Shown in pieces: positions 1-7,837 of a stretch of 64,000 nucleotides of DNA (the first letter of the stretch is position 1; each line of letters starts with the position of its first letter). Location: assembly GCF_002843175.1 (NCBI RefSeq), contig NZ_PJEO01000057.1, forward strand, positions 27,712 to 91,711. Reading direction: 5' to 3'. The notes below the pieces were generated by a model. That model was not told where the DNA came from and searched no databases. It saw only the letters and a list, made by a program, of their open reading frames with translations. A program made the position numbers and the translations under genes. The DNA is from Confluentibacter flavum. GTDB taxonomy: Bacteria; Bacteroidota; Bacteroidia; Flavobacteriales; Flavobacteriaceae.

Positions 1-1
1 G

Positions 2-1852
2 ATTCGCAGTAACGAAACTAGAACTTTTACTTTAGATAAGCTAAAAACAAATACCTCAACAAGCCTTAAAAACCATAAATTAACCTTGGAAATCACCTCC
101 AATCCAGCGTGGTATGCGGTACAAGCCTTGCCTTATTTAATGGAATATCCGTATGATTGCAACGAGCAAACCTTCTCGCGTTATTATGCCAATGCCTTAG
201 CGAGTCATATAGCGAATTCAAATCCAAGAATTCAGGAAGTGTTTAATCAATGGGCGTCTCAAGATGCGCTGATAAGCAATCTTGAAAAGAATGAAGAATT
301 AAAATCTATTCTTATTCAAGAAACACCTTGGTTGCGTGATGCACAAAGTGAAACTGAACAGAAAAAACGCATTGCTTTATTATTTGATTTGAACAAAATG
401 AATAACGAATTGCAATCGGCTATGCGTAAACTTGAAAACAATCAACTATCCAATGGAGCTTGGGCTTGGTTTAATGGCGGACGAGAAAACAGGTACATCA
501 CCCAACATATCATTACCGGTTTTGGACATTTGAATAAACTAGGTGTCACCCTGAGCCCTTCGACTTCGCTCAGGACAGGCTCCATCGAAGGGTCTTCTTC
601 TGAATCAAAAATGCTTGAAAAAGCCATCAACTATTTAGACGATGAATTTGTAAAAGAATATAAAGACATTAGAAAATACGATGCTAAAGTCGATTTAAAC
701 AAAGATCATTTAAGTTACACACAATTGCATTATTTATATATGCGAAGCTTCTTTCCTGAGGTTAAAAAATCTAAAGAAGTGGAAGACATTACCAAATATT
801 ACCAAACGCAAATCCAAAAATATTGGTTGAGTCGTTCGTTGTATTCAAAAGGACTCATGGCATTGGTTTCTGAACGATTGAATGACAAATCAACGTCAGC
901 TAAAATTTTAAAATCGTTGAAAGAAACCAGTATGAGCAATGAAGAATTAGGTATGTATTGGAAAGAAAACACCCCTTCTTGGCATTGGTACCAAGCGCCT
1001 ATTGAAACGCAAGCGTTGATGATTGAAGCTTTTGCCGAAATTGATCCCGATAGCTATCGGGACAAAACCATTGATAATTTAAAAATATGGTTACTTAAAA
1101 ACAAACAGACCAATCAATGGAAAACCACCAAAGCTACTACAGAAGCCGTGTATGCATTATTGCTACAAGGTAACGATTGGTTATCGGTGACTGATGCAGT
1201 TGATGTGGTTTTAGGCGGACAAAAAATAGAACCTTCTAAACTCGAAGATGTTAAAATAGAAGCTGGAACAGGCTATTATAAAACGTCATGGAGTTCTCAA
1301 GAAATTAAACCAAACATGGCCGACGTGACCCTGACCAAAAAAGGAGAAGGTATTGCTTGGGGCAGTTTATATTGGCAATATTTTGAGGATTTAGATAAGA
1401 TAACTTCGGCAGAAACACCACTTAAATTGAAGAAAAAGCTATTCCTTAAAAAGAATACGGATACTGGTGAACAAATTTCGGAAATCACTCCCGATAGCTA
1501 TCGGGATGGCACCAATCTAAAAGTCGGTGATTTAGTTAGGGTTCGCATAGAACTACAAAGCGATAGAGCCATGGAATTTATTCATATGAAAGACATGCGC
1601 GCAGCTGGATTGGAACCTGTAAATGTGATTTCCCAATACAAATGGCAAGATGGATTGGGGTATTATGAAAGCACGAAAGATGCGTCGACAAACTTCTTTT
1701 TCGATTATTTACCAAAAGGTGTTTTTATATTTGAATACGATTTAAGAATAAATAATGCGGGCAATATGAGCAATGGCATCACCACCATTCAAAGCATGTA
1801 TGCTCCAGAATTTAGTAGTCATAGTGAAGGTGTACGTTTGTTAGTGGATTAA
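2..1852 (+). CDS. alpha-2-macroglobulin family protein, 3' part (partial)
   Basis: The frame is open from the left edge, so the N-terminal part of the gene lies outside the window; no start is proposed. The visible 617 codons hold the thioester motif C-N-E-Q (codons at 158-169), the bacterial form of the CxEQ thioester of alpha-2-macroglobulins, followed by the alpha/alpha-barrel thioester domain and a beta-rich C-terminal region ending in HSEGVRLLVD. These periplasmic or lipid-anchored proteins trap proteases covalently and are thought to protect the envelope. Family members in Bacteroidota are usually far longer, which fits a truncated view. Three palindromic repeats sit inside the reading frame (547-593, 1045-1062, 1489-1506) and code for low-complexity insertions. 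No pbpC-like partner follows. Confidence 0.85.
   Translation: MRSNETRTFTLDKLKTNTSTSLKNHKLTLEITSNPAWYAVQALPYLMEYPYDCNEQTFSRYYANALASHIANSNPRIQEVFNQWASQDALISNLEKNEELKSILIQETPWLRDAQSETEQKKRIALLFDLNKMNNELQSAMRKLENNQLSNGAWAWFNGGRENRYITQHIITGFGHLNKLGVTLSPSTSLRTGSIEGSSSESKMLEKAINYLDDEFVKEYKDIRKYDAKVDLNKDHLSYTQLHYLYMRSFFPEVKKSKEVEDITKYYQTQIQKYWLSRSLYSKGLMALVSERLNDKSTSAKILKSLKETSMSNEELGMYWKENTPSWHWYQAPIETQALMIEAFAEIDPDSYRDKTIDNLKIWLLKNKQTNQWKTTKATTEAVYALLLQGNDWLSVTDAVDVVLGGQKIEPSKLEDVKIEAGTGYYKTSWSSQEIKPNMADVTLTKKGEGIAWGSLYWQYFEDLDKITSAETPLKLKKKLFLKKNTDTGEQISEITPDSYRDGTNLKVGDLVRVRIELQSDRAMEFIHMKDMRAAGLEPVNVISQYKWQDGLGYYESTKDASTNFFFDYLPKGVFIFEYDLRINNAGNMSNGITTIQSMYAPEFSSHSEGVRLLVD
547..593. repeat. Nested palindromic repeat inside the macroglobulin gene
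   Basis: Two overlapping inverted repeats are visible: CCTGAGC (550-556) with GCTCAGG, and CCCTTCGA (556-563) with TCGAAGGG (585-592). Read on + it encodes the insertion LSPSTSLRTGS; read on - it gives VLSEVEG, a string I recall from many spurious flavobacterial protein predictions. It keeps the frame open. Confidence 0.75.
1045..1062. repeat. 18-bp perfect palindrome, copy 1 (in coding sequence)
   Basis: TCCCGATAGCTATCGGGA is a perfect palindrome and codes for PDSYRD in frame. An identical copy lies at 1489-1506 in the same gene and a near copy at 30708-30726. Confidence 0.8.
1489..1506. repeat. 18-bp perfect palindrome, copy 2 (in coding sequence)
   Basis: Identical to the palindrome at 1045-1062 and in the same reading frame (PDSYRD again), which places two copies of one mobile-looking repeat in one gene about 440 bp apart. 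Confidence 0.8.
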
Positions 1853-1927
1853 GTCGATTCGATAAAGTGAATCACATTTTAATATTAATTCACTATATTT
1901 CAACTTACAACTAATAAATATATCATT

Positions 1928-2305
1928 ATGAATGCAAAAGTTTTTGTGGCAGTTAGAATTATTTTAGGCCTTTTTGTCCTTATTTTTGGACTTAATAAAT
2001 TTTTAAATTTTTTACCAGCACCAGAAGGCATGTCTGAAGCAGCTGGTGCTTATTTTGGCGCTTTAATGTCGGCTAAAGTGATAACCTTAGTTGCCATTGT
2101 GGAAATTTTAGCTGGTATAGCTTTAATATTAAATAAATATGGAGCTTTAATGGCGCTTATTTTAATGAGCGTTTCTGTAAACATTATTCTTTTTCACGTC
2201 ACTTTAAATCCTGAAGGCATAGCCCCTGGATTCGCTGTTTTTATTTTAAACCTTATGGCTTTATACAGTTATAAAAACAAGTATAAGGATTTACTTGCTG
2301 GATAA
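1928..2305 (+). CDS. DoxX-like small membrane protein
   Basis: A 125-residue, strongly hydrophobic protein with about four predicted membrane spans (residues about 7-25, 45-65, 70-90 and 98-115). The N-terminal pattern RIILGLFVLIFGLNKF resembles the DoxX/DoxD-like family (R-x-x-L-G and a G-x-x-K/H-F turn). Some members partner respiratory or quinone-linked proteins, but the role of most is unknown, so no reaction is assigned. It stands alone: 75 bp separate it from the macroglobulin gene and a terminator follows its stop. The ATG start is the first in frame and the hydrophobic segment begins right after it. Confidence 0.7.
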   Translation: MNAKVFVAVRIILGLFVLIFGLNKFLNFLPAPEGMSEAAGAYFGALMSAKVITLVAIVEILAGIALILNKYGALMALILMSVSVNIILFHVTLNPEGIAPGFAVFILNLMALYSYKNKYKDLLAG

Positions 2306-2314
2306 AATTTTCAT

Positions 2315-2341
2315 AAAAGGGGCTTAAAAGCCTCTTTTTTT
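2315..2341 (+). terminator. Intrinsic terminator after the DoxX-like gene
   Basis: AGGGGCT (2318-2324) pairs with AGCCTCT (one G-U pair) around a TAAA loop, followed by seven T residues (2335-2341). It lies 10 bp after the DoxX-like stop codon. Confidence 0.8.
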
Positions 2342-2364
2342 ATGATTAACTTTACCTTGATGAA

Positions 2365-2835
2365 ATGAGTTGGAAACATATGGAAAAAAACCCGGTAGAT
2401 AATTGGATAAATAAAGATAAAAAACTCAATGATTTAATTATTGAGATTGAATCGACTGAAAAAACTCTGACTGAAAAAGCGGAGATTGCATTCGAAAAAC
2501 TTTCCGAATTTTATAAAATTCCAAGAATGCCAACAGATATTGTGGAAGACGAATTTGAAGCTGATGATGAATTAGATGGATTGACTGATCAAAGGTCACT
2601 TTTTGAAGAACACACTTTAATAAAATATTTAGCAGACGAAAGTGAAGACCCTCGTGGAATGGTTTTATCTACTGCATTTCATTTGCTAAATGACTACAGA
2701 GTTGACCTATTTCAAGTAGCAGAAAAAGAATTCGGTAAAAGTATTCCCGAAAAATGTAAAATCGGAATAATAGTAGAAGGATACAACGGAAAAGTTGTTT
2801 TCCATCAAAAGAATCTAAAAGTTGGTTTGAGTTAG
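2365..2835 (+). CDS. Hypothetical acidic cytoplasmic protein
   Basis: I do not recognise this 156-residue protein. It has no signal peptide or membrane span. The N-terminal half is charged and probably helical (an E/K-rich stretch at about residues 20-50), then comes an acidic segment, EDEFEADDELDGL (about 61-73), and a more ordered C-terminal half (FHLLNDYRVDLFQVAEKEFG...). Its start at 2365 is the first ATG after the DoxX terminator; a second ATG lies at codon 6. Codon use is AT-rich like its neighbours, so it looks like a real gene. No partner is obvious; the next gene starts 47 bp later with a GTG and codes for a lipoprotein. Confidence 0.6.
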   Translation: MSWKHMEKNPVDNWINKDKKLNDLIIEIESTEKTLTEKAEIAFEKLSEFYKIPRMPTDIVEDEFEADDELDGLTDQRSLFEEHTLIKYLADESEDPRGMVLSTAFHLLNDYRVDLFQVAEKEFGKSIPEKCKIGIIVEGYNGKVVFHQKNLKVGLS

Positions 2836-2882
2836 GTTGTAAAACAATGAAACAAATAAATTAAAATACGTTTGGCAAAACT

Positions 2883-3383
2883 GTGTATAAAAAATCACAT
2901 CCATATCTTTTATTAATAGCACTATTAGCATTACAAATATCATGCGCTTCAAAAAAAACCATAGAGGTAAATGAAACCATTAATGAGGCAATACCTCCAA
3001 AACTTATTTTTTTAAATTATACCATTTCTAAAGATGCCAATGGTAACAAACATATTCAATTTATAAACAAAATAATTACCGATGGGAAACTAAAAAATAA
3101 TACCGAGACATATCTTAAAACGAGTGCTGTGGGCGACTTAAAATGCACTCAATTAGATAAGGATTCCATAGAAATTAAAACGGTTATTATAGAAAACCCT
3201 TTATCGAAAATAATTGAATACGTTAATGATTCTCTTATCTTTGAAAGCAAAAAAATAGAGTTAAACCGTGCGCCGCTGTCATTAAGGTTAGCTTTACATG
3301 ATAAAACAAAGTACATAATCATTAGCGACATTATAGATTCGTTACAAAATAGTCGCCCATTAATCACCACAAAGCTGGATTGA
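2883..3383 (+). CDS. Putative lipoprotein, unknown function
   Basis: A 166-residue protein starting at GTG with a lipoprotein signal: a basic N-terminus (MYKKSH), a hydrophobic core and a lipobox ending LQIS-C (Cys21). The mature part is beta-rich and polar, with no family that I recognise. The stop codon (3381-3383) lies 2 bp before the ATG of the M64-like peptidase gene, so the two genes are probably co-transcribed and translationally coupled. That spacing hints at a shared envelope role, but this is inference. No nearby ATG gives the full signal peptide, which is why GTG is chosen. Confidence 0.6.
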   Translation: MYKKSHPYLLLIALLALQISCASKKTIEVNETINEAIPPKLIFLNYTISKDANGNKHIQFINKIITDGKLKNNTETYLKTSAVGDLKCTQLDKDSIEIKTVIIENPLSKIIEYVNDSLIFESKKIELNRAPLSLRLALHDKTKYIIISDIIDSLQNSRPLITTKLD

Positions 3384-3385
3384 AA

Positions 3386-4801
3386 ATGAAACATATTTTA
3401 CCCATCGTTTTATTTTTTAGTTTACAATACATACATGCTCAAGTTTTTGATGTGGAAGCCATTAAAATTTCGGGAGACGATGACAAACGTATCAATCTAG
3501 TCATTTTAAGTGAAGGCTACCAAGCTAGTGAATTAGCACAATTTAAAACCGACGCTACAAACTTTGTGACCGAGATGTTCAACCAATCTCCTTTTAAAGA
3601 ATATGCCAATTATTTTAACGTGTATATTATAAAAGTACCATCCAACGAAAGTGGTGCAGACCATCCAGGAACCGCAACAAATGTTACGGAACCAGCGTCC
3701 CCAATTCGTAATGTGGATACGTATTTCAATGCTACTTATGATTCCTTTGGAAATCACAGGCTACTTTACTATGAAATTGATGGTTATAGTTCCAATAACA
3801 CCCAAGCAAAAATAATGAATGTGTTGGCCACGAATTTCCCAACATACGACCAAGCTTTAATTTTAGTCAATTCACTAGAATATGGTGGAAGCGGTGGTTT
3901 GTTCCCAATGGCTTATAAAGGTTCTTGGGGCAGTAGAGTTATAATCCACGAATTGGGACACTCTTTATTTAATTTAAAAGATGAATATTATCCCGGAGAT
4001 ATTTTAGCTGCCGAAGCCATAAATATGACTCAAGAAACCAATCCTAGCTCTGTTAGATGGAAAAATTGGATAAGCAGTAATGGTGTAGGTGTTTATCAAT
4101 ACACCTGTGTCACGGGCAATTGTGCCGATTGGTATAAACCGCACCAAAACTGTATCATGGAAAGCATCGACAAAACTTTTTGTTCGGTTTGCAAAGAAGG
4201 TATGATTGAAAAAATCCATTCCATGGTATCGCCAATTGATTCTTATACGCCGGTTTCCAACTCCATAAACAATCCAACTTTTCCCGCTGATTTTCAATTA
4301 GATTTAATACATCCCATTCCGAATACTTTAGAAAGCACTTGGACACTAAACACAGCTGAATTTGCCGTTAACGTTGATGCTATTACCATTTCAGAAACCA
4401 ACTTAACTTCAGGAATAAACACGTTAACCGTTGCCGTCACCGATGCTACACCATTTTTAAAAGTTGATAATCATGATGCTTTTCATGTTTACACCGTTAC
4501 TTGGAGCATTGATAATTCCGCACTAGGGATTGAAGATATAACTAGTGAAGTTAATAATTTCAATATTTCCATATACCCAAATCCATCCAATAGTCTTGTG
4601 ACCATTGACATTGAAAACTCTTTAAACACGGATTTAAAAGTTGACTTTATTAGTTTGGAAGGGAAAAAAGTAAAAACGGTTACAATTTCTAATTACGAAC
4701 CTCAGCAAATAGACATTAGTTATTTAAGCCAAGGGATTTATATAGTAAATTTCTACGCCAACAATGTTTTAATTGCCAGTAAAAAAGTGGTTAAAAACTA
4801 G
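3386..4801 (+). CDS. Secreted M64-like zinc metallopeptidase with T9SS sorting domain
   Basis: A 471-residue protein from the ATG at 3386; an in-frame TTG at 3380 would overlap the previous stop and only adds two residues. A signal peptide ends near IHAQ. The catalytic motif HELGHSLFNLKDEY (His178, Glu179, His182, then DE at 189-190) matches the M64 (IgA peptidase-like) metzincin-like pattern HExGHxxxxLxDE. The C-terminal ~75 residues (ISIYPNPS... to KKVVKN) are a type A T9SS sorting domain, which directs export across the outer membrane and surface attachment or release. It likely degrades extracellular protein. The lipoprotein gene upstream is directly coupled to it. Confidence 0.85.
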   Translation: MKHILPIVLFFSLQYIHAQVFDVEAIKISGDDDKRINLVILSEGYQASELAQFKTDATNFVTEMFNQSPFKEYANYFNVYIIKVPSNESGADHPGTATNVTEPASPIRNVDTYFNATYDSFGNHRLLYYEIDGYSSNNTQAKIMNVLATNFPTYDQALILVNSLEYGGSGGLFPMAYKGSWGSRVIIHELGHSLFNLKDEYYPGDILAAEAINMTQETNPSSVRWKNWISSNGVGVYQYTCVTGNCADWYKPHQNCIMESIDKTFCSVCKEGMIEKIHSMVSPIDSYTPVSNSINNPTFPADFQLDLIHPIPNTLESTWTLNTAEFAVNVDAITISETNLTSGINTLTVAVTDATPFLKVDNHDAFHVYTVTWSIDNSALGIEDITSEVNNFNISIYPNPSNSLVTIDIENSLNTDLKVDFISLEGKKVKTVTISNYEPQQIDISYLSQGIYIVNFYANNVLIASKKVVKN

Positions 4802-4878
4802 TTGTATCTAATAAGTTATTTTTAAATTTTATCGTTATCGAATGTCAGTTAGAGTAAAATTCTTTTTCAGAATTTTGT

Positions 4879-4913
4879 ATCGAGAACCGTCATAAGCTGT
4901 TATGCTTCTCGAT
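4879..4913. repeat. Nested hairpin repeat between convergent genes
   Basis: ATCGAGAA (4879-4886) pairs with TTCTCGAT (4906-4913), and inside it CATAA (4891-4895) pairs with TTATG (4900-4904). It lies between the convergent peptidase and SDR genes. No T-run follows on either strand, so it is more like a dispersed palindromic repeat than a classical terminator. Confidence 0.55.
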
Positions 4914-4995
4914 CAAATTTGTTCCGCTGCTCCATAAATACTCTACATGACAATTTCTTAAAATTTCAAAAACAAGTTAATTAATATTCTAAAAA

Positions 4996-5718
4996 CTAAC
5001 TCGGAGGCATCGTGGGTCTAACTTCAATTTTACTTGGTAAGGTTCTTGGGTTCATTTTAATTAAATCAACTACCAACTCGCCAATATCTTCTTTTTGGAT
5101 TTTCCAAGCGTCATTATCATCGGGTGTATGTCCGTTAAAGTGTGTCGCCACAGATCCTGGCATGATGGTACTGACTTTAATATCGTATTTACGCAAATCC
5201 AACATTACAGCTTGTGTAAATCCTGTAACGCCAAATTTACTGGCATTATAAGCAGACCCTTTGGCAAAGAAATTCGTGCCAGCTAAACTTGAAATACTTA
5301 TAAAATACCCTTTAGAATTTTTTAAGGCTTCAACACTCGATTTTATTGAATAAAACACACCTGTTAAATTGGTATCAATCGTTTCTTGCCATTGCTCCAA
5401 TGTCATATCTTCAAGGCTGACGAAATGTGCTAAACCTGCATTGGCAACAACAATATCGAGTTGATTAAAGTGTTTTAAAACCGTTTTAACGGCATGTTGA
5501 TGACTTTCAAAATCCCTTACATCTGCAAGAATACCAATCGCCTTGGCTTCTGTTTTTGAATTGGAATTAAGTTCATTGGCGACTTGTTCGGCAGACGATG
5601 CACTTCTACTAGTAATGGCTACATGAACACCTTCTTTCATTAAAGATTCTGCGATTCCGTAACCGATGCCTTTAGTACCTCCCGTTATAAGAGCTACTTT
5701 ATTTTGTATTGAATTCAT
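4996..5718 (-). CDS. SDR family NAD(P)-dependent oxidoreductase
   Basis: A 240-residue classical short-chain dehydrogenase. It shows the cofactor motif TGGTKGIG (12-19), the NAG motif (93-95), a catalytic Ser in the SISS stretch (141-144) and YNASK (Tyr157, Lys161). The Arg/Ser-rich loop after strand 2 (TSRSAS) is typical of NADP-preferring members. The length is normal. The substrate cannot be told from the sequence; members of this type reduce or oxidise small carbonyl or alcohol compounds. It is monocistronic in appearance, 75 bp from the next minus-strand gene. Confidence 0.85.
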   Translation of the reverse strand: MNSIQNKVALITGGTKGIGYGIAESLMKEGVHVAITSRSASSAEQVANELNSNSKTEAKAIGILADVRDFESHQHAVKTVLKHFNQLDIVVANAGLAHFVSLEDMTLEQWQETIDTNLTGVFYSIKSSVEALKNSKGYFISISSLAGTNFFAKGSAYNASKFGVTGFTQAVMLDLRKYDIKVSTIMPGSVATHFNGHTPDDNDAWKIQKEDIGELVVDLIKMNPRTLPSKIEVRPTMPPS

Positions 5719-5793
5719 TATTATTTTGCTTTTTGTAAAGCTACAAAATGAAAAATCAATAGTAGAATTTAATATGTTATGATAATTATAAAA

Positions 5794-6315
5794 TTATGGC
5801 TTTGGTGGATATTGTGCCAATACTTTTTCGGTGACTGCCTGTAATTGTGCTTCCCGTTTTTCTGGTGTTGCATTTGGCGTAAAAACAGATTCACTGATGG
5901 CTTCCCAAAAAAGACCTTTACCTTTTTCATCAACAAAATCAATAATAATCTGACGATTCGCATTGGCTTGACCAATAGGCAACCCTATAGAAACACCACC
6001 ACCCATGTTGCCGCCACCGCCGCCTAAACCAACGCCCACATTATTACGTTGTACCTCTTTATATTCATTGCTTTTTATATCAATCAAAAAATCGGGGTTT
6101 TCAGATATGCTAAACCCTTTTTCTTTCATTTTTAAATCAATCGCATCCAAAAGGCGCTTGGTGTCCAATTCACTCAAACCCGTTTCCATATCGCCATAAT
6201 ATTGATAGGTTTTGTATTTGGTAAAATCCGTGCCTCTTTCATAATCGTAATTCACACGAATGGGTGCACAGGACATCATAAATAATGTCATTCCAATTAA
6301 TAAGTATCGTTTCAT
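5794..6315 (-). CDS. DUF4136 domain lipoprotein
   Basis: A 173-residue lipoprotein with lipobox MMS-C (Cys16). The mature part starts with VNYDYERGTDFTKYKTYQY, the characteristic opening of DUF4136 proteins, and continues to VTEKVLAQYPPKP. A glycine-rich segment (about 93-111) is typical of the family in Bacteroidota. Function is unknown; it should be anchored to the outer or inner membrane on the periplasmic side. It stands alone between the SDR gene and obg. Confidence 0.8.
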   Translation of the reverse strand: MKRYLLIGMTLFMMSCAPIRVNYDYERGTDFTKYKTYQYYGDMETGLSELDTKRLLDAIDLKMKEKGFSISENPDFLIDIKSNEYKEVQRNNVGVGLGGGGGNMGGGVSIGLPIGQANANRQIIIDFVDEKGKGLFWEAISESVFTPNATPEKREAQLQAVTEKVLAQYPPKP

Positions 6316-6406
6316 TTGGAGTAATTTTTTATTAAAGTTAATGAAAAATTATTCCGTAATAAAGCTTTTTGTGCTTTGGATGGAAGAAAGAAGTAAACGT
6401 TAAATA

Positions 6407-7405
6407 TTAACCATTCAACATTTTCCATAAAACATCTTTAAGCTGTGTGATTCCCTGCTGCGCAACCGAAGAAATAAACAAAAATGGAATTGGCAACTCG
6501 TTATCCAACTCTTCTTTGAGTTCTGCTTTTAATTCGTCATCCAACATATCGCATTTTGAAATAGCAATCAAGCGATCTTTATCCAACATTTCTGGATTGT
6601 ACCTACGAAGTTCATCGAGTAGAATATCATATTGTTTTTTAATGTCCTGGGCATCGGCTGGGATTAAAAACAATAAAATAGAGTTCCGTTCAATATGTCT
6701 TAAAAAATAATGCCCTAAGCCTTTGCCTTCCGCAGCACCTTCAATAATTCCGGGAATATCGGCCATAACAAAGGTTTGAAAATCACGATATTCCACAATT
6801 CCCAAATTAGGTTTCAATGTGGTGAATTCGTAATCCGCTATTTTTGGTTTTGCAGAAGTAATAACAGATAACAAGGTTGATTTACCAGCATTAGGAAAAC
6901 CTACCAAACCAACATCTGCCAATACTTTTAATTCTAGAGTGATATGCTTTTCCTCATGTGGCATACCGGGTTGTGCATAACGTGGTGTTTGATTGGTCGA
7001 TGTTCTAAAATTCCAGTTACCAAGTCCGCCTTTCCCGCCTTCCGCAATGATTTTTTCTTCACCATGCTCGGTGATTTCAAAAATAATATCATCGGTTTCG
7101 GTATCTCTGACTACTGTTCCTAAAGGCACGTCTACATAAAAATCCTCCCCATCGGCACCTGTACTTCTACTTTTGCCCCCATGTTCCCCATGACCTGCTC
7201 TAATATGTTTTTTGAATTTAAGATGTAATAAAGTCCAAAGATTTGAATTACCACGAAGAATCACATGACCACCACGACCACCATCACCACCATCGGGCCC
7301 TCCTTTTTCTATAAATTTTTCGCGGTGTAAATGCGCAGAACCTTTGCCTCCATTTCCTGAAGTAACAAACATTTTTACATAATCAACAAAATTTCCCTCT
7401 GTCAT
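6407..7405 (-). CDS. obg: GTPase Obg/CgtA
   Basis: A 332-residue protein with the glycine-rich Obg fold at 1-157 (repeated GG motifs such as [12 protein letters not shown]), then the G domain: P-loop GFPNAGKST (169-177), switch-associated [12 protein letters not shown] (216-219) and SKCD (283-286), the last a variant of NKxD common in Obg. The protein ends soon after the G domain, so it lacks the C-terminal OCT domain found in some bacteria, as is usual in Bacteroidota. Obg acts in 50S ribosome maturation and stress control. The next upstream minus-strand genes are a four-helix-bundle protein and hpt-adk. Confidence 0.95.
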   Translation of the reverse strand: MTEGNFVDYVKMFVTSGNGGKGSAHLHREKFIEKGGPDGGDGGRGGHVILRGNSNLWTLLHLKFKKHIRAGHGEHGGKSRSTGADGEDFYVDVPLGTVVRDTETDDIIFEITEHGEEKIIAEGGKGGLGNWNFRTSTNQTPRYAQPGMPHEEKHITLELKVLADVGLVGFPNAGKSTLLSVITSAKPKIADYEFTTLKPNLGIVEYRDFQTFVMADIPGIIEGAAEGKGLGHYFLRHIERNSILLFLIPADAQDIKKQYDILLDELRRYNPEMLDKDRLIAISKCDMLDDELKAELKEELDNELPIPFLFISSVAQQGITQLKDVLWKMLNG

Positions 7406-7412
7406 GAAATGA

Positions 7413-7450
7413 GTTTAATTGTTTAATCGTTTAATTGTTTAATCGTTTAG
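7413..7450. repeat. Short tandem repeat GTTTAATY
   Basis: Four 8-bp units alternate GTTTAATT and GTTTAATC from 7413 to 7444, with a partial fifth unit. The stop codon of the four-helix-bundle gene lies within it (7439-7441), so the last residues of that protein derive from the repeat. Confidence 0.7.
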
Positions 7451-7801
7451 CTGCGATTTTTTGAGCGCATTAATCATATTAGAAACTTTCAAGATCCGCT
7501 CCCTTAAGAGTAAATACTCTGCTTCACTAATATAATTTAATCGATTTGGAATAATTACTTGACATAATAATTCCATAGTTGAACTAAATGCAATGGTTGA
7601 ATAGTGAGCTTTATCTTTATTGGTTATTCTTGAAGTACCTTCTGCTATATTTGAAGAAATTGAAACGGATGATCTTCTCATTTGACTTATCATTCCGAAT
7701 TTTTCTTCATTTGGAAATTTATTTGTGGCTTCATAGATTAATTCAACCAAATCAATTGATTCTTTCCAAATGTTCAGTTTTTCAAATGAATGTAAATACA
7801 C
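7439..7801 (-). CDS. Four-helix bundle protein (23S rRNA IVS-type family)
   Basis: A 120-residue protein of the small four-helix-bundle family (the type first described from 23S rRNA intervening sequences). Family landmarks are visible: FEKLNIWKESIDLV at the start, EKFGMISQMRRSSVSISSNIAEG in the middle and a C-terminal helix. The proposed start is GTG at 7801; no nearby ATG keeps helix 1 complete. Here it is free-standing between obg and hpt-adk, not within an rRNA. The biological role is not established; related proteins form pentameric bundles. Confidence 0.8.
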   Translation of the reverse strand: MYLHSFEKLNIWKESIDLVELIYEATNKFPNEEKFGMISQMRRSSVSISSNIAEGTSRITNKDKAHYSTIAFSSTMELLCQVIIPNRLNYISEAEYLLLRERILKVSNMINALKKSQLND

Positions 7802-7837
7802 AATTACACGATTAAACTTTTAAACAAATCACCCAAA

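Noticed and set aside
442..630. Reverse-strand frame with VLSEVEG in the macroglobulin gene
   Set aside because: It arises from the palindromic repeat and lies inside the real gene on the other strand.
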